Source of the DNA: Nematostella vectensis
Lineage: Eukaryota > Cnidaria > Anthozoa > Actiniaria > Edwardsiidae
Reading direction: 5' to 3'
NCBI RefSeq assembly: GCF_932526225.1
Contig: NC_064043.1
Location: 5,943,501 to 6,007,500, forward strand
DNA length: 64,000 nt
Shown here: positions 1 through 9,341 of the stretch, one piece after another
How the letters are laid out: each line of letters begins with the position of its first letter
Position numbering within the stretch: the stretch's first letter is position 1
Program-made: the position numbers and the translations under genes
Notes under the pieces: generated by a model
Seen by the model: only the letters and a program-made list of their open reading frames with translations
Databases searched by the model: none
What the model was told of the DNA's origin: nothing

Positions 1-382
1 GGCCTTGAGACAGTAAAAGGTAAAGGGGTGAAGCAGGGGGGGTGAAGGGTGGGCCTTGAGACAGTAAAAGGTAAAGGGGTGAAGCAGGGGGGTGAAGGGT
101 GGGCCTAGAGACAGTAAAAGCTAAATGGGTGAAGCAGGGGGGAGAAGGGTGGGCCTTGAGACAGTAAAAGGTAAAGGGGTGAAGCAGGGGGATGAAGTGT
201 GGGCCTTGAGTCAGTAAAAGGTAAAGGGGTGAAGCAGGGGGGTGAAAGGTGGGTATTGAGACAGTAAAAGGTAAACGGGTAAAGCAGGGGGTGTGAAGGG
301 TGGGTATTGAGACAGTAAAAGGTAAAGGGGTAAAGCAGGGGGTGTGAAGGGTGGGTATTGAGACAGTAAAAGGTAAAGGGGT
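1..382. repeat. ~50-bp minisatellite, left arm
   Basis: About 7.5 tandem copies of a 50-51 bp G-rich unit containing GACAGTAAAAGGTAAAGGGG. Two subtypes alternate, one with GGGCCTTGAG and one with GGGTATTGAG. The array is cut by the window start and stops exactly at the left LTR. The same unit continues on the far side of the retrotransposon in the opposite orientation. Short reading frames across it are by-products of the repeat. Confidence 0.95.
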
Positions 383-549
383 TGTAACGATATCCGGTTT
401 ATACAACTTCCGGTGACGTCACACACCACGTGCGTAGACACGCTTGTACGAGTTTCGTAGACTTGTAGTTGTTGTTCTTTGAGATAAAGAATATAGTCGT
501 CTCGTATGTCTCTTTGTTCTTCATCGTTCCTTCAGCTAAGAAACGATAC
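383..549 (+). repeat. 5' LTR (167 bp)
   Basis: Begins TGTAACGATATCC and ends AAACGATAC. The copy at 4816-4993 matches it throughout apart from three single-base differences and an 11-bp segment present only in the 3' copy. At 167 bp it is short for an LTR. Confidence 0.93.
414..432 (+). promoter_or_regulatory. CRE and E-box in the 5' LTR
   Basis: A perfect palindromic CRE (TGACGTCA, 414-421) is followed at once by a CACGTG E-box (427-432). CREs bind ATF/CREB bZIP factors and E-boxes bind bHLH factors; that either acts here is inferred. In the 3' LTR the CRE has one base changed while the E-box is intact. Confidence 0.5.
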
Positions 550-550
550 G

Positions 551-575
551 TGGTGTCAGAAATAGAGGATTCGAA
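551..575 (+). other. primer binding site, tRNA-Leu type
   Basis: One base after the LTR the sequence TGGTGTCAGAA begins. It is complementary to the 3' end of eukaryotic leucine tRNAs, and partial complementarity continues into the T-arm region. This marks the start of minus-strand DNA synthesis. Confidence 0.75.
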
Positions 576-612
576 GTCTCTGTAAAAGAATACAGTGAGA
601 AGAGAACCCAAA

Positions 613-1569
613 ATGCCAGACGAAAGCGGAGAGTCGACGAGTGTGCCTGGGTTTGTACAAACCAACCTCCAACTACCGCAAAAGTTAGAGGCGAGAGGCA
701 ACTTAGCTAACAATTGGAAGACCTTTAAAAGGCTCTGGATAAACTACGAAATAGCCTCGCAACTGGATAAACAGAGAATGGAGCTGAGAACGGCTACTTT
801 GATTTCATGCATTGGTCCCGAAGCATTTGAGATCTACGACGGTTTGCCCTTTGCAAACGAAGAGGACAAAACAAATATCAATCGCATTATGGAGCTCATG
901 GAAGCGCACTGCGTTGGAGAAACGAATGAGATCTATGAAAGGTATTTGTTTAATCGAAGAAACCAGGAAAATGGTGAGTCAGTAGAAAGCTTTATCGCTG
1001 CACTTAGATCACTTGCTAAAACTTGTAATTACGGCGAATTGCAAGATGGAATGATTAGGGACAGAATCGTAGTCGGAATAGCCGACAACAGTAGTATTAG
1101 GAAGAAATTGCTGACGGAAGCTAAACTCACCTTAGCAAAGTGTGTTGACATATGCCGTGCAAATGAAGCTACTGCTAAAAAGCTAAAGGAAATGTCCCAG
1201 CAATCCGGCGAAATAAGCGCCATTACCACAGGCCCCCCGCGCAGAAAAACAGGGTCAAAAGGAGGTAGAAGGCAGGAACCCAGAAAACCGCCACATACGG
1301 ATAGCAGCAAATCAAATCCCCACCCCAAATGTAAATTCTGCCATAGATTACACCCTAGAGCTAAAGAAAAATGCCCTGCTTGGCAGAAAACATGTGATAC
1401 ATGTGGAGAACTTAATCACTTCTCAGTAGCATGTATGGCTCTAAAAGCAAGCAAGAAGGGTAAGAAACCAATACACAATCTTGATTATGAAAGTGACAGT
1501 GACTATGGTGCATTATTTACTGTGGAGTCTGTGGACACTCTGAACACAAATCCACTCAGCCCTAATTAA
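613..1569 (+). pseudogene. gag: gag polyprotein of the LTR element
   Basis: A ~318-residue reading frame from ATG 613; the open frame upstream of it has no better ATG. The N-terminal two thirds resemble retrotransposon Gag capsid (an alpha-helical region with paired Trp/Tyr and a conserved-looking FxxRxQ-type stretch). The C-terminal part is basic and then carries two Cys/His clusters: a variant one (CKFCHRLH...C) and a standard CX2CX4HX4C knuckle (CDTCGELNHFSVAC). Gag packages the element RNA. It ends at a TAA (1567-1569), and the protease frame continues downstream in the same phase. That stop could be a normal gag terminator or part of the decay. Confidence 0.85.
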
Positions 1570-4500
1570 ATTTATGCACACATGCGCCTTCGTGATGAGC
1601 TAATCAAGTTCCAATTAGATTGTGGAGCCACAGTCAATATCTTGCCAGAAGATTTGTATAAGAAAGTTTTCAATGACCCAAAATTGAAACGCTTACAGAA
1701 AAGCAGCGCAACACTAGTCATGTTTAACAAGTCAGAGCTAAAACCGCTAGGGGTGGTCAACATAGAAACCCTCAACCCAAGGAATAATGATCTACTGCTG
1801 ACGAAGTTTGCAATAGTCCCTAGAGGCTACACCCCACTGCTAGGTGCACAGTCCGTGCAGAATTTCAAGCTAATGACAGTGAACAGTGAGAACATTATGT
1901 CTTTGTCAGACTCAAGCCCAACCTCAGACCCAGTTAGTGAATTTCCGGATGTGTTTAAAGGAGAGGGTAAACTAAATCAAAAGCTACACCTAGAGCTTGA
2001 TGCAACTGTCCCCCCTGTAATCCTCCCAGTCAGGAAGGTGCCCCTGGCAGTACGAGAACCACTCAAGAACGAAATTGATCGGTTAGTGGGGTTAGGAGTC
2101 CTTCAGTCGGTAGATGTTCCCACAGAATGGGTATCCTCAATGGTTGTTGTCAAGAAGCCTAACGGAAAGATAAGACTCTGCATAGATCCGAAGCCCCTTA
2201 ACAAAGCGTTAAAGAGGAATAGATACCCTCTGCCAGTGATTGATGACTTACTTCCGCAGCTTACTAATGCCAAGGTGTTCAGTGTTGTAGATGCGAAGAA
2301 CGGATTCTGACATATACAACTGGATGACGAGAGTAGTTCCCTGACTACATTTGGCACCCCATGGGGAAGGTACAGGTGGACGAGGATGCCGTTCGGTATC
2401 GCCCCAGCCCCCGAAGAGTTCCAGAGGAGATTGGAACAAGCACTAGAAGGCCTGGAGGGTGTCAAACCAATCTTCGATGACATCCTTATCTTCGGAAAAG
2501 GTGACTCCAAAGAAGAAGCCATCAGAGATCATGATGCCAAGTTGAGATCCCTCCTCGAGCGCTGTCGCCAAAAGGGTATCAAACTCAACAAGGAGAAGCT
2601 GAAGCTGCGTTGTGCTGAAGTCAAGTTCATGGGTCACGTGGTATCGACAGACGGGTTGAAGCCAGACCCCGACAAGTTACAGGGTATTGAAGAAATGCCT
2701 ACACCAACAAACAAGCAAGATATCAAGAGGTTGCTTGGTATGGCAAATTACCTCCAGAAGTTTGCACCGAATCTCTCTGAAGCAGCTGCACCGATGCGCG
2801 AAGTGCTCAGAGAAGAGAACCAGTTCCACTGGGACGAGCAAGTACAAGGACAAAGCTTCAAGAATGTGAAGAAGATTGTTTCACAAGCACCAGTTCTGAA
2901 GTTCTTCGACCCACACGAAGAAGTCGAGCTGCAGTGTGATGCATCAGAAGAAGGGATGGGAGCCTGTCTAATGCAGAAGGGACAGCCCATCGCATATGCG
3001 TCACGTTCTCTAACAGAAACCGAGAAGAACTATGCTCAGATTGAGAAAGAAATGCTGTCCATTGTATTTGGAGTGGAGCGCTTCGAGCATTATCTGTATG
3101 GACGGCCAATAAAAGTTGAAACGGATCACAAACCTCTTGAAAGCATTTTCAAGAAAAGCCTCATTAGTGCCCCCAAGCGCCTACAAAGAATGATGTTGCG
3201 ACTACAGAAGTTTGACCTGCAAGTCAACTATAAGAGAGGAGCTGAAATGTACCTTGCAGACACCCTAAGCAGAGCCTTCCGAGGGCAGAAGAGGAGTGCT
3301 AGTCGAGATGATGTAGGAGATGTGATGCTACTAGGAGAGATGAGAGGTACGACTGAGCGAGAAGTAGAAAGTATTGACATGATACAGTTTCTACCTGTCT
3401 CCGAAGCTACCCAAGCATGACTACGACAAGCTACAGAGCAGGACACAGCTATGAGAGAGCTGAAGTCTATAATCCGACAAGGCTGGCCAGAGGTGAAGGA
3501 TGACGTTCCTGTGAGCATCAGAGATTACTACTCTTTTAGAGATGAGTTGTCACTACAAAACGGCCTGGTCTTCAAAGGAGAGAGGTTAGTCATACCCAAT
3601 AGTTCCAGAGTAGAAATGTTGGCTAAGATACATGCCAGTCACATAGGGATCCAGGGATGTCTCCGTAGGGCTAGAGAAGTTCTATACTGGCCTAGAATGA
3701 ATAAAGAAGTAGAAGAGTATGTTGCCAAATGTAAGATTTGCCACAGTCACTTATCAGAGCAAGGCAAAGAGCCAATCATATGCCATGAAATCCCCAACCG
3801 CCCATGGGAGAAAGTAGGCATAGACCTGTTTGAACTGAATGGGAAAGACTTTGTACTAACAGTTGATTACTATTCAGGCTTCTTTAAGGTTGACAGGTTG
3901 GAAGGCAAGACTGCGAAAGAATTGATGAGGAAGATCAAACCACATTTGGCCAGACATGGTATTCCAGACCAGATTATGAGTGACAATGGCCCGCCATTCG
4001 ACTCGCATGAGTTTAGACAGTTTACAAACAGTTATGGAATTGAACATGTGACCAGCTCCCCAGGCTATGCCCAATCCAATGGAAGAGTAGAGAATGCAAT
4101 CAAGACGGCAAAGAATCTGATGAAGAAAGCCACAGAATCAAACAAAGACCCGTACTTGGCTCTACTGGATTGGCGGAATACACCAAGCGAAACAGTTGGT
4201 TATTCACCAGTTCAAAGATTGTTCAATAGGAGAACCAAGACACTCCTACCAACTTCCAGCAGACTCTTGAAACCATCAGTGCCCAGAGATGTACGCCAGA
4301 AGCTCACGCTACAAAAGGCAAGGCAAAGCCTGAATTACAACCGTGGAGAAAAGGAGTTAGAAGAGCTGAAACAAGGAGATGTTGTGCGTCTACAACCTAC
4401 AAAGACAGTAGGAAGGGCCAAGCAATGGAAGCAAGCAAGAGTTGAAGGAAAAGTTGATATTTGATCATATCAGGTACGTACTGAAGACGGACGGGTTTAC

Positions 4501-4755
4501 CGACGAAACAGACGACACCTGCGGAAAACCAGAGAGCAGAAGCAGCCACCGCAGCAAGAAGAGATAGAAATGCACTGCTCTTACCCAAGCAGACCTACTA
4601 AACCAGCGATGCCTACGAAACACAAGCAGCAGCAGTAGGAGAAACAACCTTCAGAGAAAGCCCCTGAGAATACTGCCCAGGATGTCCCCGATGTCCCAGC
4701 GGAGCAACGCACGCGTTCAGGAAGGGTTGTGAAACCGCCTGTACGTTTTCAATAG
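1570..4755 (+). pseudogene. pol: pol polyprotein (protease-RT-RNase H-integrase), interrupted
   Basis: One continuous phase carries an aspartic protease motif (LDCGAT, ~1615), reverse transcriptase with an FDD-type active site (IFDDILIFG, ~2470), RNase H (CDASEEGMGA, ~2937), an integrase zinc-binding HHCC region (~3630-3760) and the DDE core (GIDLF, ~3818; SDNGPPF, ~3980; GRVENA, ~4082). A basic tail follows. In-frame stops at 2308-2310, 3418-3420, 4462-4464 and 4636-4638 break it. The first falls in the RT palm and would remove all catalytic function downstream. No frameshifts are needed to follow the frame, so the decay is by point changes only. Confidence 0.9.
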
Positions 4756-4804
4756 TTTTATTATCCAGGACAGTGACATTTTGTTAGTGTTTTTTTTTAA
4801 TTTT

Positions 4805-4815
4805 GGAAGGAGAGA
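4805..4815 (+). other. polypurine tract
   Basis: GGAAGGAGAGA lies directly against the 3' LTR, the standard position of the plus-strand primer in LTR elements. Confidence 0.8.
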
Positions 4816-4993
4816 TGTAACGATATCCGGTTTATACAACTTCCGGTGATGTCACACACCACGTGCGTAGACACGCTTGTACGAGTTTCGTAGACTTGTA
4901 GTTGTTGTTCTTTGAGATAAAGAATATAGTCGTCTCATATGTCTCGGTGCTCTCTCTTTGTTCTTCATTGTTCCTTCAGCTAAGAAACGATAC
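4816..4993 (+). repeat. 3' LTR (178 bp)
   Basis: Same ends as the 5' LTR. It carries an 11-bp insertion after TATGTCT and three transitions relative to that copy. It is followed without a gap by the inverted minisatellite. Confidence 0.93.
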
Positions 4994-5790
4994 AACCCCT
5001 TTACCTTTTACTGTCTCAAGGCCCACCTTTCAAACCCCCTGCTTCACCCCTTTACCTTTTACTGTCTCAAGGCCCACCCTTCACCCCCTGCTTCACCCCT
5101 TTACCTTTTACTGTCTCAAGGCCCACCCTTCACACCCCCCTGCTTCACCCCTTTACCTTTTGCTGACTCAAGTCCCACACTTCACCCCCCCTGCTTCACC
5201 CCTTTACCTTTTACTGCCTCAATACCCACCCTTCACACCCCCTGCTTTACCCCTTTACCTTTTACTGTCTCAATACCCACCTTTCACCCCCCCTTCACCC
5301 CTTTACCTTTTACTGACTCAAGGCCTACCCTTCCCCCCCTGCTTCACCCCTTTACCTTTTACTGTCTCAATACCCACCCTTCACACCCCCTGCTTTACCC
5401 CTTTACCTTTTACTGTCTCAATACCAACCTTTCACCCCCCTGCTTCACCCCTTTACCTTTTACTGACTCAAGGCCCACACTTCACACCCCCTGCTTCACC
5501 CTTTACCTTTTACTGTCTCAATACCCACCCTTCACACCCCCTGCTTTACCCCTTTACATTTTACTGTCTCAATACCCACCTTTCACCCCCCTGCTTCACC
5601 CCTTTACCTTTTACTGTCTCAAGGCCCACCCTTCACACCCCCTTGCTTTACCCCTTTACCTTTTACTGTCTCAAGGCCCACCCTTCACCCCCCTGCTTCA
5701 CCCCTTTACCTCTTACTGTCTCAAGGCCCACCCTTCACACCCTGCTTTACCCATTTACTGTCTCTAAGCCCCCCCTTCACTCCCTTGCTT
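4994..5790. repeat. ~50-bp minisatellite, right arm (inverted)
   Basis: About 16 copies of the reverse complement of the unit seen at 1-382 (CCCCTTTACCTTTTACTGTC). Both the GGCCTTGAG and the GTATTGAG subtypes are present in complement. The last copies near 5740-5790 are shortened and diverged. Two overlapping frames of roughly 270-300 residues cross it; both are repeat artefacts. Confidence 0.95.
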
Positions 5791-6779
5791 CACAAATATC
5801 TGTGCGTCGTTTTGATTAAGTGTGTAAGTTTTTAAACAGCAATGCTGGATGATGGAGTGTCGAGTCTGCCTCCCTTGTTTGGCAATTAAGTCTTCCATAT
5901 GTACTAGAAATGTCAGAAGACGCACATGCTTGAAGACTTCGAACAGTTCTATTTAGGAAAAGTGTTACCCTGCAATATATACAGTTAATTAACAATATCT
6001 GGAAGAGAGCTGGAAATGTCGTCTTGGACGACGTCCACCTTACTGCGCAATTTGGTTGATTCCAAATATATTGTGTTTTTGATTATCAGGGATACATTTT
6101 TACATTAAGAAGGATTCCTAAATGAGATATATTCCATTTAAGGATAGGCGCCGTTTTCCTTCATCTGTTCTTTGTACAATTCCGGCTGTACTCTGGCCTC
6201 CTGTCCGGTTGATATCGTCAGGCCAATATCCGACATGAGCTGTAACCGTCGGGCGTTGGAATGTATCTCATAGGGTCTGGTTCGATTTTAATTGGATAAG
6301 GATAAAGTTTTGATTGACGGAAGCCTGGGACTCAATAGCAACTTAACAACCAGTTACAATAACAATAACAACCAGTTACAAGTATCTCCTGCAACTCAAA
6401 AGCAACTTAAAAAACCTTTTCAAATCCTTCTCATGACGACCGGTCTACACACAAATGACCAATTACAAGTATCTCCTGAAACTCACAAAAAATCAGGAGG
6501 ACATGCACGATTTGCTTCGCGCGCGTGGGGAGTTGAGGGCAATGGGAGGGGGGATTATGCAACCAAGCGTACGTTCCTTGATCCAGCTTTTCGCGCGATG
6601 TCAGATATTGCTCATTAGCATCGCCCTAAATTATGCTCAGTGGACTAAACCACGAACTATGGTGGCCTTATTCATTGCACTAAAAATAAACAGCAAGAAC
6701 AACTTTTCAATGCTCGTTATTGTTTAATGAAAATACACCATTTCCGTTCAGTTCCTTTTATAATTTCATTGCAATATCT
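5791..6779. other. no gene seen
   Basis: AT-rich sequence with no supported exon. A short frame at 6292-6618 is Asn/Gln-rich low-complexity, with a repeated ACAAGTATCTCCTG motif (near 6379 and 6467), and shows no domain. The 3' untranslated part of the minus-strand gene ending at 6780 should lie at the right edge, but I see no clear AATAAA there. Confidence 0.5.
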
Positions 6780-7316
6780 TTAAGGTCGACGTGAGGGTCT
6801 TCCTGAGGGACGAGGGCGACGTGAGGGTCTTCCCGAGGGACGTGGCTTTCTAGCATCCAACTCAAACTCCACATCATCATCACGAGGGCGACGTGAGGGT
6901 CTTCCCGAGGGACGGGGGCGACGTGAGGGTCTTCCCGAGGGACGGGGGCGACGTGAGGGTCTTCCCGAGGGACGGGGGCGACGTGAGGGTCTTCCCGAGG
7001 GACGGGGGCGACGTGAGGGCCTTCCCGAGGGACAAGGGCGACGTGAGGGTCTTCCCGAGGGACGAGGGCGACGTGAGGGTCTTCCCGAGGGACGAGGGCG
7101 ACGTGAGGGTCTTCCCGAGGGACGGGGGCGACGTGAGGGTCTTCCCGAGGGACGGGGGCGACGTGAGGGTCTTCCCGAGGGACGGGGGCGACGTGAGGGT
7201 CTTCCCGAGGGACGTGGTTTTCTGGCGTCTAATTGCTCCTCTTCTTCATCGCTGGAGTCTGGGCGGTGTACGCGGATGCACTTGTTAAAGGCAGTTACAC
7301 ACTTGAGGTTTTCAAT
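6780..7316 (-). CDS. terminal exon, Arg/Pro/Ser decapeptide-repeat protein (partial)
   Basis: A 178-codon frame on the minus strand, open from an AG at 7317-7318 to TAA at 6780-6782. It contains no ATG, so it must be an internal-to-last exon. It begins with about 20 ordinary residues (two Cys, several Lys/Arg) and then an acidic run (DSSDEEEE). After the junction LDARKPRPSGRPSRRP come eleven copies of the decapeptide RPSGRPSRRP. A second acidic run (DDDVEFE) leads to LDARKPRPSGRPSRRP again, two more decapeptides and the stop. The same acidic-to-basic junction occurring twice, with no stop in the whole frame, argues for real coding sequence. GRP flanked by Arg is loosely AT-hook-like, so DNA or RNA binding is possible. 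Protein not recognised. The acceptor is weak (poor pyrimidine tract); an AG at ~7250 is an alternative. Upstream exons were not found. Confidence 0.55.
   Translation of the reverse strand: MENLKCVTAFNKCIRVHRPDSSDEEEEQLDARKPRPSGRPSRRPRPSGRPSRRPRPSGRPSRRPRPSGRPSRRPRPSGRPSRRPRPSGRPSRRPCPSGRPSRRPRPSGRPSRRPRPSGRPSRRPRPSGRPSRRPRPSGRPSRRPRDDDVEFELDARKPRPSGRPSRRPRPSGRPSRRP
6788..7219. repeat. 30-bp minisatellite
   Basis: Thirteen units of 30 bp (GACGTGAGGGTCTTCCCGAG plus 10 bp): two at 6788-6845, a 44-bp non-repeat spacer, then eleven at exact 30-bp spacing from 6890. The period is a multiple of three, so all frames are periodic. The plus-strand frame gives VRVFPRDGGD repeats but its flanks make no sense as protein. 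The minus strand is the better coding candidate. Confidence 0.95.
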
Positions 7317-7678
7317 CTAATTGGTCTTTTTACTGCACGTATCTAATTCTGCTTTGCACTTTTCCTGCGAGGATTTAGTGCAAACACGGTCAACTTTTAT
7401 TACAATCACTCATCTTATAGAAAGTAGAAATATAGTCAGGGTGGAAGAGATCTTCAGGGGGATAGATCGGGACGAATTACCTTCGTTACAATTCCAACCC
7501 ATTTTATTAGTATCTGCATTGGCTATTTCTCTGCTGATCCAGGATTTTTCGGAAAATGATCAATTTTTGGAAACTAAACAAATGTGTTCTAAGCATTTAA
7601 CACTCTACCCCTGAGGGAAAGCATCATTTTACTTAAAAAGGGTGGGTCTATTGAACCCACAGAATCACCCCTACATCA
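7317..7678. other. no gene seen
   Basis: A ~97-codon plus-strand frame from 7321 starts with TTG and shows no domain or splice context. Nothing else stands out. Confidence 0.4.
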
Positions 7679-8338
7679 TCCTCCACTCATCCTCGGAAAC
7701 CCAGGGGTATTTTCCTCTAACGTTTCACTCGCGAGAAAAATAACCCCTGGGGAACAGTAAGGAACGAACTTGGCAAAAAAGCCGTCACGGCGCCTTGGTC
7801 CCTTGGGGATTAACATGTCTAAAGCTGTCATCGATCAATTGGAGACAAATCACTGTGGGAAATCTTACGTGTTTAGATATATTTAAGGAAGAAAAATGGG
7901 TTGCCTCGCACATTTTCGGCATGGCTTGAAAAATCTAACTCTTTCCAAACCCTGAAGAGGTAGTTGAGCAAAAACATGCTGTCGTTTGTAAAACCCCTCT
8001 AGGACCCAAGCTGTTCTGGCTTCAATGAAGACGCTCTAAACGTATTTCACCGCTGAAAAGATGTCGGGAATAAGCCCTTCGAATAAGAAGTTTTTCACGC
8101 TAGAAGTCATATTTGATCTCTAGCCAACACAGAACAATTTATGTAAATTTTTGGTGCATTGTTTGGGAAGCGCGCCTGTGATTGGTCGACCTCGGGAGGT
8201 CGACCAATCACAGCTCACTATAGGCCTAGATTTTTTTGCCAAGTTGGTTCCTTACTGTTCCCCAGGGGTTATATATTTTTCTCGCGAGTGAAACGTTAGA
8301 GGAAAATGCCCCCTGGGTTTCCGAGGATGTCCTCCACT
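7679..8338. mobile_element. non-autonomous TIR transposon with 9-bp target duplication
   Basis: A 642-bp element (7688-8329) with ~95-bp terminal inverted repeats that begin CATCCTCGGAAACCCAGGGG and end with the near-perfect complement. It is flanked by a direct repeat TCCTCCACT at 7679-7687 and 8330-8338. A 9-bp duplication with long terminal repeats fits Mutator-like (MULE) or foldback families. An inner perfect palindrome (GATTGGTCGACCTC and its complement, ~8179-8208) adds a hairpin. No transposase frame is present. Confidence 0.85.
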
Positions 8339-8729
8339 GCCCACTCAGCGTAGGATCGAAATTGATTTTTTTTTTTTGTTTGTTTATAGCGGAGCCAGCG
8401 CGGCCGCAGGCCGCGCGCGGAGCTCCATAGTTATAGAGAAATAGTATATAACTATGCGACTCAGTTTTTTTGGTCATCGCTCGGGTACCCTGTGGTGTAG
8501 CCCGCCTGCCCGCGGAGCCAGCACAATTTGCGATAACTTCGTAAAACGTCACCTCAGTGAAATCATTATACAAGAATATATTTTAGCACTATCCGAGAAT
8601 GCTACATACTTAATAAAACCCCGAAAGGTACAGCAAAACTTACAATAATTTAGTTTTTAGTGTTTTTTGTATTTACACTCACGGGAGCCCTACTTATAAG
8701 CCTCTGCATTAATACAGGAGATCTTATTG

Positions 8730-8735
8730 TTTATT
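8730..8735 (-). terminator. polyadenylation signal of the secreted-peptide gene
   Basis: AATAAA on the minus strand, about 112 bp beyond the proposed stop. Another AATAAA overlaps the stop codon itself (8846-8851) and is less likely to be the one used. Confidence 0.4.
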
Positions 8736-8846
8736 TTGTACTAACATATGAAATAAAGCACTTACAATGAAATAATTGGCATGAAAAATGAAAACAATTA
8801 AACTGTACCAACTGTACCGGTATTACCGGCGCGCCATGTAGAAAAT

Positions 8847-9285
8847 TTATTGAATCAACCCGCACAAAAGGAACATACAAGGAAACCGCAACGCACAAGG
8901 CCGTGACAAACGAGGCGTGCATAGGAATACCTGATATCTCGTACAGTGGAAAAAGGTTACATAGTGGACGAAAACATGAGACTCATCCCTTACCCTATGC
9001 GCAATGCTTATTTAGGCATTCAATAAAATGCAGGGACGAGGTGGCGCAGTGGTCGCAGTTTAAGGGGTTGTAAATTGAGCGAGAGTTTTTTTCTTATGAC
9101 TTCATTGTGACAATCTAGGTGTTGTTGGCTCACATCGTCTTAAAGATACAGCAAGGAATAGGAATAATCACGTTGCTGATACTCACGCGAAAGGGCTTGT
9201 CTTCCATGAGCTCATTCTCATTTTCGTCAGCCTTGATGGACGCAACGTACGCCACGAGGAGGACACAGACGAGAATCCACTTCAT
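8847..9285 (-). CDS. short secreted cysteine-containing peptide precursor (two exons)
   Basis: Exon 1 (9187-9285, 33 codons) starts MKWILVCVLLVAYVASIKA, a textbook signal peptide. An acidic stretch and a Lys/Arg-containing end follow, resembling a propeptide, and the exon ends at a strong donor (GTGAGT) in phase 0. Exon 2 (8847-8930, 28 codons) is the best fit: acceptor ATATCAG, phase 0, four cysteines, then TAA. It would give a precursor of 60 residues with a mature part of about 27. A TATA box lies 49 bp upstream of the ATG, and AATAAA occurs ~112 bp after the stop. The layout is that of venom or host-defence peptides of invertebrates, but the cysteine spacing (C-x7-C-x5-C-x4-C) matches no family I can name. 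Exon 1 is well supported; exon 2 is tentative. Confidence 0.55.
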
Positions 9286-9333
9286 CTTGAGAATTTGCAG
9301 TAAAACTGTGATTGCCCTGGTTAAAAGAGGGAA

Positions 9334-9341
9334 TTTATATA
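9334..9341 (-). promoter_or_regulatory. TATA box of the secreted-peptide gene
   Basis: TATATAAA on the minus strand, 49 bp before the start codon at 9285. This leaves room for a ~20-nt leader after a start site 25-30 bp downstream. Confidence 0.6.

Larger units (their letters stand above)
383..4993 (+). mobile_element. Ty3/gypsy-like LTR retrotransposon, full length but decayed
   Basis: A complete LTR element: 5' LTR (383-549), tRNA-Leu-like primer binding site, gag with zinc knuckles, then protease, reverse transcriptase, RNase H and integrase in that order, a purine tract, and 3' LTR (4816-4993). The order protease-RT-RNase H-integrase is that of Ty3/gypsy elements. The two LTRs differ by three transitions and one 11-bp indel, so insertion is fairly recent. 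The coding part is interrupted by in-frame stops, so this copy is not autonomous. Both flanks are the same minisatellite in inverted orientation, and no direct target-site duplication is visible. Confidence 0.95.

Noticed and set aside
4902..5819. Pro/Leu/Phe-rich 305-residue protein
   Set aside because: It is the inverted ~50-bp minisatellite translated; a second overlapping frame is equally long.
6893..7288. Plus-strand VRVFPRDGGD repeat protein
   Set aside because: Its flanks are not protein-like, whereas the minus strand shows matched acidic/basic borders at both ends of the repeat.
8226..8573. 115-codon minus-strand protein
   Set aside because: About a third of it is the terminal inverted repeat of the 642-bp transposon; the rest has no features.
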